64,000 bases of DNA from Pseudomonas serbica (GTDB lineage: Bacteria; Pseudomonadota; Gammaproteobacteria; Pseudomonadales; Pseudomonadaceae): contig NZ_JAQIYM010000012.1 of NCBI RefSeq assembly GCF_028823535.1, positions 172,986-236,985 on the forward strand, given 5' to 3'. The position numbers and the translations under genes are program-made. How positions within the stretch are numbered: the first letter of the stretch is position 1; the number at the start of each line of letters is the position of its first letter. A model generated the notes under the pieces. That model searched no databases and was not told the DNA's origin. It saw only the letters and a list, made by a program, of their open reading frames with translations. Below, in pieces: positions 52,044 through 61,112 of this stretch.

Positions 52044-53483
52044 ATGTCTCTGTTGATCCGTGGCGCTACCGTTGTTACCCATGATGAAAGTTTTCGCGCC
52101 GATGTGTATTGCGCAGACGGCGTGATCAAGGCCATTGGCGAAGACCTTGACGTTCCCGCAGGTGCCGAGATACTCGACGGCAGCGGTCAATACCTGATGC
52201 CCGGCGGCATCGACCCCCACACCCACATGCAGCTTCCCTTCATGGGCACCGTGGCCAGCGAAGACTTTTTCAGCGGCACGGCGGCGGGTCTGGCCGGTGG
52301 CACCACCTCGATCATCGACTTCGTCATCCCCAATCCGCAGCAGTCGTTGATGGAGGCCTTCCATCAGTGGCGTGGTTGGGCCGAGAAGTCGGCGTCCGAT
52401 TACGGCTTCCACGTCGCCATCACCTGGTGGAGCGAACAGGTTCGCGAAGAAATGGCCGAGCTGGTGATTCATCACGGGGTCAACAGCTTCAAGCATTTCA
52501 TGGCCTACAAGAATGCGATCATGGCCGCCGATGACACCTTGGTGGCGAGTTTCGAACGCTGCCTGGAACTGGGCGCGGTGCCGACCGTGCATGCGGAAAA
52601 CGGCGAGCTGGTGTTTCACCTGCAACGCAAGCTCATGGCCCAGGGCATGACCGGGCCGGAAGCGCATCCACTGTCGCGCCCATCGCAGGTGGAAGGCGAA
52701 GCCGCGAGCCGCGCCATCCGCATTGCCGAAACCCTCGGCACGCCCCTGTACCTGGTGCACGTCTCGACCAAGGAAGCCCTCGACGAAATCACCTACGCCC
52801 GCGCCAAGGGCCAACCGGTCTACGGCGAAGTGCTCGCCGGGCATCTACTGCTGGACGACAGCGTCTACCAGCACCCGGACTGGCAAACCGCCGCCGGTTA
52901 TGTGATGAGCCCACCGTTCCGTCCTCGTGGTCATCAAGAAGCCCTCTGGCACGGTTTGCAGGCGGGTAACCTGCACACCACCGCCACCGACCACTGCTGC
53001 TTCTGCGCCGAGCAGAAAGCCGCGGGCAAGGACGACTTCAGCAAGATCCCCAACGGCACCGCCGGCATCGAGGACCGCATGGCCGTGTTGTGGGAGGAAG
53101 GCGTCAACACCGGGCGTTTTTCCATGCAGCAATTCGTCGCCCTGACTTCCACCAACACCGCGAAGATCTTCAACCTCTACCCACGCAAAGGCGCGATCCG
53201 CGTCGGTTCCGATGCCGACCTGGTGCTGTGGGACCCGCAAGGTACTCGGACGATTTCTGCCAAGACCCATCATCAGCAGGTCGACTTCAATATTTTCGAA
53301 GGCAAGACCGTGCGCGGCGTACCGAGCCACACCATCAGCCAGGGGCGCGTGGTCTGGGCCGATGGCGACTTGCGCGCCGAGCGCGGTGCCGGGCGGTACA
53401 TCGAACGGCCGCCGTACCCGGCGGTGTTCGACTTGCTGAGCAAGCGGGCTGAGTTGAATCAGCCGGTTGCTGTGAAACGCTGA
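52044..53483 (+). CDS. dihydropyrimidinase
   Basis: A 479-residue cyclic amidohydrolase that opens dihydrouracil or dihydrothymine to N-carbamoyl-beta-alanine. Metal residues are in GGIDPHTHMQLPF (HxH), NSFKHFMAYKN (carbamylated Lys), the HAENGELV His, the LYLVHVSTKEA His and the ATDHCCFCAEQK Asp. GAGGAA precedes the ATG. Neighbouring PreT/PreA and carbamoyl-hydrolase genes make this the second step of reductive pyrimidine catabolism. Hydantoinase side activity is common in the family. Confidence 0.95.
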   Translation: MSLLIRGATVVTHDESFRADVYCADGVIKAIGEDLDVPAGAEILDGSGQYLMPGGIDPHTHMQLPFMGTVASEDFFSGTAAGLAGGTTSIIDFVIPNPQQSLMEAFHQWRGWAEKSASDYGFHVAITWWSEQVREEMAELVIHHGVNSFKHFMAYKNAIMAADDTLVASFERCLELGAVPTVHAENGELVFHLQRKLMAQGMTGPEAHPLSRPSQVEGEAASRAIRIAETLGTPLYLVHVSTKEALDEITYARAKGQPVYGEVLAGHLLLDDSVYQHPDWQTAAGYVMSPPFRPRGHQEALWHGLQAGNLHTTATDHCCFCAEQKAAGKDDFSKIPNGTAGIEDRMAVLWEEGVNTGRFSMQQFVALTSTNTAKIFNLYPRKGAIRVGSDADLVLWDPQGTRTISAKTHHQQVDFNIFEGKTVRGVPSHTISQGRVVWADGDLRAERGAGRYIERPPYPAVFDLLSKRAELNQPVAVKR

Positions 53484-53497
53484 TAGCGGCCTGCGGC

Positions 53498-53568
53498 CTT
53501 TCGCTGGCAAGCCAGCTCCTACAGTTTGAAATGCATTCCCCTGTAGGAGCTGGCTTGCCAGCGAAGAG
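53498..53568. repeat. REP pair (GTAGGAGC type)
   Basis: CTTTCGCTGGCAAGCCAGCT and inverted CTGTAGGAGCTGGCTTGCCA, between the dihydropyrimidinase and PreT-like genes. Confidence 0.9.
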
Positions 53569-53636
53569 GCCGGCCCAGTCAACACAAAAACAATGCCCGA
53601 CAGAGGCAACACCTCAATTACCGTGAGGCCAACACC

Positions 53637-55004
53637 GTGATCAAGACCCTGACTCACCTCCCGCATCCCGTTGAGAATGCGGCCGCCCTCGCCGGCCATT
53701 TCACCGACCTGGCGCCGCCACTCAACGATCGCCAGGCCCACCTGGAAGCCTCGCGTTGCCTGTATTGCTACGACGCGCCCTGCGTGAATGCCTGCCCGAG
53801 TGAGATCGATATTCCCTCGTTCATCCGCAACATTCACCAGGACAACGTGCAGGGTGCAGCGCAGAAGATCCTCTCGGCCAACATCCTCGGTGGCAGTTGC
53901 GCCCGGGTCTGTCCGACCGAGATTCTTTGCCAGCAAGCCTGTGTGCGCAACAACGCCCATGAATGTGCGCCGGTGCTGATCGGCCTGTTGCAGCGTTACG
54001 CCGTGGACAACGCGCACTTCTCCGAGCACCCGTTCGCGCGTAGCGCCGCCACCGGCAAGCGCATTGCCGTGGTCGGTGCCGGGCCCGCCGGTTTGTCCTG
54101 TGCCCACCGCAGTGCGATGCACGGTCATGACGTGGTGATATTCGAGGCGCGGGAAAAGGCCGGCGGCCTGAACGAATACGGAATCGCCAAATACAAACTG
54201 GTGGACGATTACGCGCAGAAGGAACTGGATTTCCTCCTGGACATCGGCGGCATCGAAATCCGCCACGGGTACAAACTCGGCGACAACCTCAGCCTCAGCG
54301 ACCTGCATCAACAATTCGACGCCGTGTTCCTTGGCATCGGCCTGGCGGCCAGCAAGCAGCTGGGCCTACCCCATGAAGACGCGCCCGGCCTGGTGGCGGC
54401 CACCGACTACATCCGCGAACTGCGCCAGGCTGATGACCTGAGCCAGTTACCCCTGGCCAACCGCTGCATCGTCCTCGGTGCCGGCAACACCGCCATCGAC
54501 ATGGCGGTGCAGATGGCCCGACTGGGCGCCCGCGACGTCAACCTGGTCTATCGTCGCGGTTTTGATGACATGGGGGCGACCCACCATGAACAGGACATCG
54601 CCAAGGCCAATCAGGTGCGCCTGTTGACCTGGGCCCAACCGGAGGAAGTCTTGCTCGATGACCAGGGCCAGGTACGCGGCATGCGCTTCGCCCGCACCCA
54701 TCTGGTGGAAGGCCGCCTGCAAACCACCGGCGAAACCTTCGAACTGGCCGCCGACGGGATTTTCAAGGCCATCGGCCAGGCCTTCGACAGCCGCGCCCTC
54801 GCCGATCCGCTGGCCCGTGAACTGCAGCGCCAGGGCGACCGGATCCTGGTGGATGAACAACTGTGCACCAGCATCCCCGGGGTGTATGCCGGCGGTGATT
54901 GCACCAGTCTTGACCAGGACCTGACCGTGCAGGCGGTGCAGCACGGCAAACTCGCTGCCGAGGCGATGAACGCTCAACTGATGCTCAATGTGGAGGCTGC
55001 ATAA
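53637..55004 (+). CDS. preT: dihydropyrimidine dehydrogenase NAD(P)-binding subunit (PreT/PydX)
   Basis: A 455-residue flavoprotein. An N-terminal 4Fe-4S region has CLYCYDAPCVNACP and CARVCPTEILCQQAC (about 40-100), then FAD motif VVGAGPAGLSCAHR and an NADPH motif VLGAGNTAIDMAVQ. It feeds electrons to PreA to reduce uracil to dihydrouracil. It starts with GTG, supported by GAGG 8 bases before. Its TAA stop is immediately followed by the ATG of PreA, so subunits are made together. Confidence 0.94.
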   Translation: MIKTLTHLPHPVENAAALAGHFTDLAPPLNDRQAHLEASRCLYCYDAPCVNACPSEIDIPSFIRNIHQDNVQGAAQKILSANILGGSCARVCPTEILCQQACVRNNAHECAPVLIGLLQRYAVDNAHFSEHPFARSAATGKRIAVVGAGPAGLSCAHRSAMHGHDVVIFEAREKAGGLNEYGIAKYKLVDDYAQKELDFLLDIGGIEIRHGYKLGDNLSLSDLHQQFDAVFLGIGLAASKQLGLPHEDAPGLVAATDYIRELRQADDLSQLPLANRCIVLGAGNTAIDMAVQMARLGARDVNLVYRRGFDDMGATHHEQDIAKANQVRLLTWAQPEEVLLDDQGQVRGMRFARTHLVEGRLQTTGETFELAADGIFKAIGQAFDSRALADPLARELQRQGDRILVDEQLCTSIPGVYAGGDCTSLDQDLTVQAVQHGKLAAEAMNAQLMLNVEAA

Positions 55005-56279
55005 ATGGCCGATCTGTCGATTGTCTTCGCTGGCATCAAGTCCCCCAACCCGTTCTGGCTGGCCTCCGCACCGCCGACCGACAAGGCCTACAACGTGGTC
55101 CGCGCCTTCGAGGCCGGCTGGGGCGGCGTGGTCTGGAAAACCCTGGGTGAAGACCCGGCGGCGGTCAACGTGTCGTCGCGTTATTCGGCGCACTTCGGGG
55201 CCAACCGGGAGGTCCTCGGCTTCAACAACATCGAACTGATCACCGACCGTTCGCTGGAGATCAACCTGCGGGAAATCACCCAGGTCAAGAAGGACTGGCC
55301 GGACCGCGCGCTGATCGTGTCGCTGATGGTGCCCTGCGTCGAAGAGTCCTGGAAACACATCCTGCCATTGGTGGAAGCCACCGGCGCCGACGGCATCGAA
55401 CTCAACTTCGGCTGCCCCCACGGCATGCCGGAGCGCGGCATGGGTGCGGCGGTCGGCCAGGTGCCGGAATACGTCGAGCAGGTCACACGCTGGTGCAAGA
55501 CCTATTGCTCGCTGCCGGTGATCGTCAAGCTGACGCCGAACATCACCGACATCCGCGTGGCTGCCCGCGCGGCCCACCGTGGCGGCGCGGATGCGGTGTC
55601 GTTGATCAATACGATCAACTCGATCACCAGCGTCAACCTGGAGCGCATGGTCGCCAATCCCATCGTCGGCAACCAAAGCACCCATGGCGGCTATTGCGGC
55701 TCGGCGGTCAAGCCGATCGCCTTGAACATGGTCGCCGAAATCGCCCGCGACCCGCAGACCCATGGCTTGCCAATCAGCGGTATTGGCGGCATCGGCAACT
55801 GGCGCGACGCCGCCGAATTCATGGCCTTGGGCAGTGGTTCGGTGCAGGTGTGCACGGCGGCGATGCTGCATGGCTTCCGGATCGTCGAGGAGATGAAGGA
55901 CGGCCTGTCACGCTGGATGGACAGCCAAGGCTACGCCAGCATCGCCGAATTTTCCGGGCGGGCGGTAGGCAATACCACCGACTGGAAGTACCTGGACATC
56001 AACTACCAGGTGATCGCGAAGATCGACCAGGAGGCGTGCATTGGGTGTGGGCGCTGTCATATTGCTTGTGAGGACACGTCGCACCAGGCGGTGGCGAGCG
56101 TCAAGCAGGCGGATGGCACGCATAAGTATCAGGTGATCGAGGATGAGTGCGTAGGCTGCAACCTGTGCCAGATCACGTGCCCGGTGCAGGATTGCATCGA
56201 GATGGTGCCGATGGAGAACGGCAAGCCGTTTCTGGACTGGAATCATGATCCTAGGAATCCCTACCACGTCAGTCCTTGA
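55005..56279 (+). CDS. preA: NAD-dependent dihydropyrimidine dehydrogenase subunit PreA
   Basis: A 424-residue catalytic subunit. It has an FMN TIM barrel (about 1-310; GIELNFGCPHGMPERGMGAA carries the active-site Cys) and a C-terminal domain with two 4Fe-4S motifs, CIGCGRCHIAC and CVGCNLCQITC. It reduces uracil and thymine at the 5,6 double bond in the first step of the reductive pathway. It directly follows PreT. A REP pair and the convergent TetR gene come next. Confidence 0.95.
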   Translation: MADLSIVFAGIKSPNPFWLASAPPTDKAYNVVRAFEAGWGGVVWKTLGEDPAAVNVSSRYSAHFGANREVLGFNNIELITDRSLEINLREITQVKKDWPDRALIVSLMVPCVEESWKHILPLVEATGADGIELNFGCPHGMPERGMGAAVGQVPEYVEQVTRWCKTYCSLPVIVKLTPNITDIRVAARAAHRGGADAVSLINTINSITSVNLERMVANPIVGNQSTHGGYCGSAVKPIALNMVAEIARDPQTHGLPISGIGGIGNWRDAAEFMALGSGSVQVCTAAMLHGFRIVEEMKDGLSRWMDSQGYASIAEFSGRAVGNTTDWKYLDINYQVIAKIDQEACIGCGRCHIACEDTSHQAVASVKQADGTHKYQVIEDECVGCNLCQITCPVQDCIEMVPMENGKPFLDWNHDPRNPYHVSP

Positions 56280-56300
56280 AGCTTTCGGTGCCTGAGCAAC

Positions 56301-56398
56301 GCCTTCGCGAGCAGGCTCGCTCCCACAGTGGATTGCGGTCGTACATGACTTGGATGTACACCAGGGATCAACGTGGGAGCGAGCCTGCTCGCGAAGAT
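56301..56398. repeat. REP pair (GTGGGAGC type)
   Basis: GCCTTCGCGAGCAGGCTCGC and inverted CGTGGGAGCGAGCCTGCTCG, with a smaller inverted repeat GTACAT...ATGTAC between them, separating convergent preA and the TetR gene. Confidence 0.9.
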
Positions 56399-56420
56399 GC
56401 CCTGCGCCACTACACAAATC

Positions 56421-57041
56421 TCAAGGTTCCAACCCGATCCCGCGCAAAATCACACTCGTCACCGTCTGCACCGCCCGCTCGAACTGCATATCCGACAGCG
56501 GCTGGTGATCATTGAGAATGTTCACCTGGTGATCGAAGTCGGCGTAGTGCTGGGTCGAGGCCCAGATCATGTAGAGCAGGCTTGAAGGCTCCACCGGCAG
56601 GATGCGGCCATCGTCCACCCACTGGCGAATCTTCGCTTCTTTCATCTTGGCCCAGTCGTACAGGCTCGCGTCCAGCTTCTCGCCGAGGGTCGGCGCGCCG
56701 TGGATGATTTCGTTGGCCCAGACTTTCGAGCCGTAGGGGCGGCTGCGCGAGTGGTTCATCTTGGCGCGGATGTAACTGCTGAGCACCACGCGCGGGTCGT
56801 CGAACATCTCGAAGCACAGCGCGTCCTGCTTCCACACTTCCAGCAGGTCGAACAGCACGGCGCTGTACAGTTCGGTCTTGGTGCTGAAGTAGTAATGCAG
56901 GTTGGAGCGCGGCAGTTGCACTTCGGCGGCGATGTCGGCCATGGCCGTGCTGCCAAAGCCTTTTTCGGCGAAGACCTTCTCGGCCCCCAGCAGAATTTTC
57001 TCGACGTTACTGCGACGAATCTCGATCTTGTGATTGCCCAT
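56421..57041 (-). CDS. RutR-like TetR-family regulator
   Basis: A 206-residue TetR protein. The helix-turn-helix (about 15-60: ILLGAEKVFAEKGFGSTAM then LPRSNLHYYFSTK) and the C-terminal IWASTQHYADFDHQV segment match RutR, the uracil-sensing regulator of pyrimidine use in E. coli. It is probably the local regulator of the preTA/dihydropyrimidinase/NCS1 genes. Its own promoter region (57042-57180) shows no clear operator. Start ATG is followed by GNHKIEIRR, with GGGAG upstream. Confidence 0.9.
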   Translation of the reverse strand: MGNHKIEIRRSNVEKILLGAEKVFAEKGFGSTAMADIAAEVQLPRSNLHYYFSTKTELYSAVLFDLLEVWKQDALCFEMFDDPRVVLSSYIRAKMNHSRSRPYGSKVWANEIIHGAPTLGEKLDASLYDWAKMKEAKIRQWVDDGRILPVEPSSLLYMIWASTQHYADFDHQVNILNDHQPLSDMQFERAVQTVTSVILRGIGLEP

Positions 57042-57180
57042 GAGGGCTCCCTGGCAACAACATTGAACAAGACTAGCATCCGCTCTACCTCGCGGCGACA
57101 GCAGACAGGCAAACTTCGTGCAACAGGCCTTGCGCGGCTAGACTGACCCTCACTTCGAACCTGCCGCCGAGGGACTCGAC

Positions 57181-57543
57181 ATGCGCTTGAAGAACACCCT
57201 GACCGCCGCCCTGCTTGCCTCGCTCTTGTGTGCCTCATCCGTGTTTGCTCACGCCCGTCTGCAAAGCCAGATGCCCGCCGCCGATAGCACCGTCAGCGCC
57301 CCCTCGGAATTGAGCCTGACCTTTTCCGAAGGGGTCGAAGCCGACTTGTGCAAAGTCACGATCAGCCACGACGGTGACGACATCCTGGTAAAAAGCCTGA
57401 TCACTCAAGGTCCTGATAAAAGGACCCTGATTGTCACTCCGGCTGTCCCCTTCACCGACGGAGACTACAAAATCGAGTGGCATGTCGTGTCGGTCGATAG
57501 CCACAAAAGCGAGGGCGTCTACGCGTTCACGGTTGGCCAGTAA
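57181..57543 (+). CDS. CopC-domain periplasmic copper-binding protein
   Basis: A 120-residue exported protein with a signal peptide (about 1-23, ending VFA) and a CopC domain starting with the Cu(II)-ligand His as its mature first residue (HARLQSQMP). The other Cu(II) ligands fit the VSVDSHKSEG motif (Asp and His). The Met-rich Cu(I) loop is absent, as in the Cu(II)-only subgroup. No CopD, CopA or CopB gene is adjacent. It is divergent from the TetR gene and upstream of the porin gene. Confidence 0.9.
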   Translation: MRLKNTLTAALLASLLCASSVFAHARLQSQMPAADSTVSAPSELSLTFSEGVEADLCKVTISHDGDDILVKSLITQGPDKRTLIVTPAVPFTDGDYKIEWHVVSVDSHKSEGVYAFTVGQ

Positions 57544-57666
57544 TACATGGCGAACACGGATTCAGCGGCGTAACACCCGCCCTGTGGAAGCGCGCCCGCT
57601 GCCTCAAGTCATCGTATAACTTCCCATTGACAACTCCTGAAAATCTCGCAAATATCTGCGCCAATG

Positions 57667-57687
57667 TTGTACGACGACGTATGACAA
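57667..57687. promoter_or_regulatory. GTACGAC-containing imperfect palindrome upstream of oprD-like gene
   Basis: TTGTACGACGACGTATGACA resembles the palindrome before the uronate dehydrogenase gene (59239-59248). It lies about 35-55 bases before the porin start. It may be a GntR/FadR-family operator; the symmetry is imperfect. Confidence 0.4.
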
Positions 57688-57721
57688 AAATAAAAACAAA
57701 AAGCAGCAAGGGAGCGTCACA

Positions 57722-59020
57722 GTGAGCAAGCTCGTCCGCGATTCGTCCGCCCGTACTCCACGCCCATCTTTTATCCGTTTGCACACACTGAGCCTGATCG
57801 GTTGCAGCAGCCTGGTCATCGCCCTGCCCCTCACCAGCCAGGCCGAAGGCTTTACCGATGACGCCAAAGCCACGCTGAATCTGCGCAATGCCTTCATCAA
57901 TCGCAACTTCACCAACCCGGCCTACCCTCAGGGCAAGGCGCAAGAGTGGACGCAGAACTTCATTCTCGATGCCAAGTCAGGCTACACCCAAGGTCCGGTC
58001 GGCTTCGGTGTGGATGTACTCGGCCTGTACTCGCAGAAACTGGATGGTGGCAAAGGCACCGGGGGTACGGGGTTGCTGCCGATCCACGACGACGGGCGCC
58101 CGGCCGACAACTTCGGCCGCCTGGGCGTGGCACTCAAAGGCAAGATCTCGAAAACCGAACTGAAGGTCGGCGAATGGATGCCGGTGCTGCCGATCCTGCG
58201 CTCCGATGACGGTCGCTCGCTGCCGCAAACCTTCCGCGGCGGCCAGGTGACCTCCACCGAAATCAGCGGCCTGACGCTCTATGGCGGGCAGTTCCGCCAG
58301 AACAGCCCGCGCAACGATGCGAGCATGGAAGACATGTTCATGAACGGCAAGTCGGCGGCCTTTACCTCGGACCGTTTCAACTTCGGCGGCGGCGAATACG
58401 CGTTCAACGAAAAACGCACCCAGGTGGGCGTCTGGTACGCAGAGCTCAGCGATATCTACCAGCAGCAGTATTTCAACATCAGCCACAGCCAGCCCATCGG
58501 CGATTGGACATTGGGCGCCAACCTCGGCTACTTCATCGGCAAGGAAGATGGCAGCGCCCTGGCCGGCGACCTCGATAACAAGACCGCATTTGCCCTGCTC
58601 TCGGCCAAGTACGGCGGCAACACTTTCTATGTCGGCCTGCAAAAACTCAGCGGCGACGACGTGTGGATGCGGGTCAATGGCACCAGTGGCGGCACCCTGG
58701 CCAACGACAGCTACAACTCCAGCTACGACAACGCCAGGGAGAAGTCCTGGCAGGTGCGTCACGACTACAACTTCGTCGCCCTCGGCATTCCCGGCCTGAC
58801 GCTGATGAACCGCTACATCAGCGGCGACAACGTGCACACCGGCACCATCACCGACGGCAAGGAATGGGGCCGCGAATCGGAACTGGCCTACACCGTGCAG
58901 AGCGGCGCGCTGAAGAACCTCAACGTCAAATGGCGCAACGCAAGCATCCGCAAGGATTTCAGCACCAACGAATTTGATGAAAACCGGATTTTCGTCAGCT
59001 ATCCGATTTCGTTGTTGTAA
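57722..59020 (+). CDS. OprD-family outer-membrane porin
   Basis: A 432-residue outer-membrane protein with a signal peptide (about 1-41, ending SQAEG) and the OprD N-terminus ATLNLRNAFINRNF; the C-terminus ends in the beta-signature FVSYPISLL. OprD/Occ channels admit amino acids (OccD) or carboxylates (OccK). Next to hexuronate genes it is likely to admit uronates. GTG start with GGGAG upstream. A GTACGAC-like motif lies before it. Confidence 0.92.
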   Translation: MSKLVRDSSARTPRPSFIRLHTLSLIGCSSLVIALPLTSQAEGFTDDAKATLNLRNAFINRNFTNPAYPQGKAQEWTQNFILDAKSGYTQGPVGFGVDVLGLYSQKLDGGKGTGGTGLLPIHDDGRPADNFGRLGVALKGKISKTELKVGEWMPVLPILRSDDGRSLPQTFRGGQVTSTEISGLTLYGGQFRQNSPRNDASMEDMFMNGKSAAFTSDRFNFGGGEYAFNEKRTQVGVWYAELSDIYQQQYFNISHSQPIGDWTLGANLGYFIGKEDGSALAGDLDNKTAFALLSAKYGGNTFYVGLQKLSGDDVWMRVNGTSGGTLANDSYNSSYDNAREKSWQVRHDYNFVALGIPGLTLMNRYISGDNVHTGTITDGKEWGRESELAYTVQSGALKNLNVKWRNASIRKDFSTNEFDENRIFVSYPISLL

Positions 59021-59042
59021 TTCCCGGGGATCGACCTCGTAC

Positions 59043-59110
59043 CTGTAGGAGCCGGCTTGCCGGCGAAGGCGATCTCGCGGACGCCTTCGCTGGCAAGCCA
59101 GCTCCTACAG
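59043..59110. repeat. REP pair (GTAGGAGC type)
   Basis: CTGTAGGAGCCGGCTTGCCG and inverted CCTTCGCTGGCAAGCCAGCT, between the porin and uronate dehydrogenase genes. Confidence 0.9.
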
Positions 59111-59238
59111 GTTGAGTGCGATCACGGATCATTCACAGGGGTCGAGGTTTTCCGGACCATTGATGGTGACAACCCTCCGTCAATTTCCACCAATGTCGCG
59201 TTGACAAAAACCGGAAAGCCTAACGATACTTCCACCTA

Positions 59239-59248
59239 GTCGTACGAC
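59239..59248. promoter_or_regulatory. palindromic operator candidate upstream of udh
   Basis: GTCGTACGAC is a perfect 10-base palindrome 46 bases before the udh ATG. The core GTACGAC recurs before the oprD-like gene. GntR/FadR-type regulators of sugar-acid genes bind sites of this shape; no regulator gene is in the window. Confidence 0.5.
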
Positions 59249-59293
59249 AACCTACAACGAATCAATAAAAATAACTGCTGTCCAGGGATTCCC

Positions 59294-60118
59294 ATGACGA
59301 CCACTGCATCCGCCCCAACGCCCTTCAATCGCCTGTTGCTGACCGGTGCCGCCGGTGGCCTGGGCAAAATCCTGCGCGAGAGCCTGCGCCCGTACGCCAA
59401 CGTCATTCGCCTGTCGGACATCGCCGACATCGCCCCCGCCATCGATGATCGCGAAGAAGTCGTGCCTTGCGACCTCGCCGACAAGCAGGCCGTGGATCAA
59501 TTGGTCGAAGGCGTGGACGCGATCCTGCATTTTGGCGGCGTCTCGGTGGAGCGCTCGTTCGAAGAAATCCTCGGCGCCAATATCTGCGGCGTGTTCCACA
59601 TCTACGAAGCGGCGCGCCGCCACGGCGTCAAGCGGGTGATTTTCGCCAGCTCCAACCACGTCATCGGCTTCTACAAGCAGGATGAAGTCATCGACGCCCA
59701 CTCCCCTCGCCGCCCCGACAGCTACTACGGTTTGTCCAAGTCCTACGGCGAAGACATGGCCACCTTCTACTTCGATCGCTACGGCATCGAGACCGTCAGC
59801 GTGCGCATCGGGTCTTCGTTCCCCGAGCCGCAGAACCGCCGGATGATGAGCACCTGGCTGAGCTTCGGCGACCTCACCCGGTTGCTCGAACGTGCACTCT
59901 ACACCCCTGACGTCGGCCATACCGTGGTCTATGGCGTGTCCGACAACAAGGACATTTGGTGGGACAACCGCTACGCCAGCGCGTTGGGCTTCGTGCCCCA
60001 GGACACTTCCGAAGTGTTCCGTGAAAAAGTCGAAGCCCAGCCGCTGCCGGCCGCTGATGACCCGGCGCGGGTCTACCAGGGCGGAGCCTTTTGTGCGGCT
60101 GGCCCGTTCGGCGACTGA
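59294..60118 (+). CDS. udh: uronate dehydrogenase
   Basis: A 274-residue SDR-extended enzyme closely matching Udh of P. putida in sequence (LLLTGAAGGLGK, AILHFGGVSVERSFEEILG, SSNHVIGFYKQDE, SYYGLSKSYGED). It oxidises D-glucuronate or D-galacturonate to the aldaro-lactone with NAD. The Rossmann motif GAAGGLG and YxxxK are intact. The next gene encodes a lactonase that would open the product, and a TRAP transporter follows. The start has a CAGGGA box upstream. Confidence 0.95.
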   Translation: MTTTASAPTPFNRLLLTGAAGGLGKILRESLRPYANVIRLSDIADIAPAIDDREEVVPCDLADKQAVDQLVEGVDAILHFGGVSVERSFEEILGANICGVFHIYEAARRHGVKRVIFASSNHVIGFYKQDEVIDAHSPRRPDSYYGLSKSYGEDMATFYFDRYGIETVSVRIGSSFPEPQNRRMMSTWLSFGDLTRLLERALYTPDVGHTVVYGVSDNKDIWWDNRYASALGFVPQDTSEVFREKVEAQPLPAADDPARVYQGGAFCAAGPFGD

Positions 60119-60157
60119 CCGTCCTGATCCCCCCCACAACCAAGGGAATGAGTTGCC

Positions 60158-61045
60158 ATGAATGCCGAATTGATTGTCGATGCCCGCAACGCCGTGGGTG
60201 AAAGCCCGGTCTGGGTACCCGAGGAAAACGCCCTGTATTGGGTGGATATTCCCGCTGGCGGTCTGCAACGCTGGAGTGCGCAAAGCGGGCATGTACATGC
60301 CTGGAAAGCCCCGCAAATGCTCGCCTGCATCGCCCGCCACCCCGACGGTGGCTGGGTCGCCGGCATGGAGAGCGGGTTCTTCCGCCTGCATGCGCACGCT
60401 GACGGCAGCCTCGACAGCGAACCCCTGGCCCAGGTCGATCACGCCCGCCCGGACATGCGTCTCAACGACGGGCGCTGTGACCGCCAGGGCCGCTTCTGGG
60501 CTGGCAGCATGGTCCTGGACATGGGCGCCAATGCCGCCGAGGGCACGCTCTATCGCTATGCCGCCGGGCAACAGGGGCCGCTCCAAGGGCAATTGAACGG
60601 CCTGATCGTGCCCAACGGCCTGGCCTTCAGCCCGGACGGCCGGACGATGTACCTGTCCGACTCCCACCCGCTGGTGCAGCAGGTCTGGGCCTTCGATTAC
60701 GACATCGACAGCGGCACCCCTTCCAACCGCCGTCTGTACATCGACATGAACCAGCACGCCGGTCGCCCTGATGGCGCGGCGGTCGATGCCGAGGGTTGCT
60801 ACTGGATCTGCGGCAACGATGCCGGGCTGGTCCACCGTTTCACCCCCGACGGTCGACTCGACCGCTCCCTCGCGTTACCTGTGAAAAAACCGAGCATGTG
60901 CGCCTTCGGTGGCAGTCGCCTGGACACCTTGTTCGTGACCTCGATCCGCCCGGGAGACGACCAGGACGAACACTCCCTGGCCGGTGGCGTGTTCGCCCTC
61001 GATCCCGGCGTCAAGGGTCTGCCGGAGCCGCACTTCAAGCAATAA
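60158..61045 (+). CDS. SMP-30/gluconolactonase-family lactonase
   Basis: A 295-residue beta-propeller hydrolase with the SMP-30 marks GESPVWVPEENALYWVDIP (metal Glu near the N-terminus), RLNDGRCDRQGRFWAGSM and NGLIVPNGLAFSPDGRTMYLSDS. In this place it should hydrolyse the glucaro- or galactaro-lactone made by Udh to the open aldarate. It lies 39 bases after udh with AAGGGAATG before its ATG. Other substrates such as gulono- or gluconolactone are possible. Confidence 0.92.
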   Translation: MNAELIVDARNAVGESPVWVPEENALYWVDIPAGGLQRWSAQSGHVHAWKAPQMLACIARHPDGGWVAGMESGFFRLHAHADGSLDSEPLAQVDHARPDMRLNDGRCDRQGRFWAGSMVLDMGANAAEGTLYRYAAGQQGPLQGQLNGLIVPNGLAFSPDGRTMYLSDSHPLVQQVWAFDYDIDSGTPSNRRLYIDMNQHAGRPDGAAVDAEGCYWICGNDAGLVHRFTPDGRLDRSLALPVKKPSMCAFGGSRLDTLFVTSIRPGDDQDEHSLAGGVFALDPGVKGLPEPHFKQ

Positions 61046-61112
61046 CCGCAACTGTTGGCGCTACAACGCTGTGCCCTGAATAAAAACAACAACAAGACTG
61101 GAGACACCCCCG

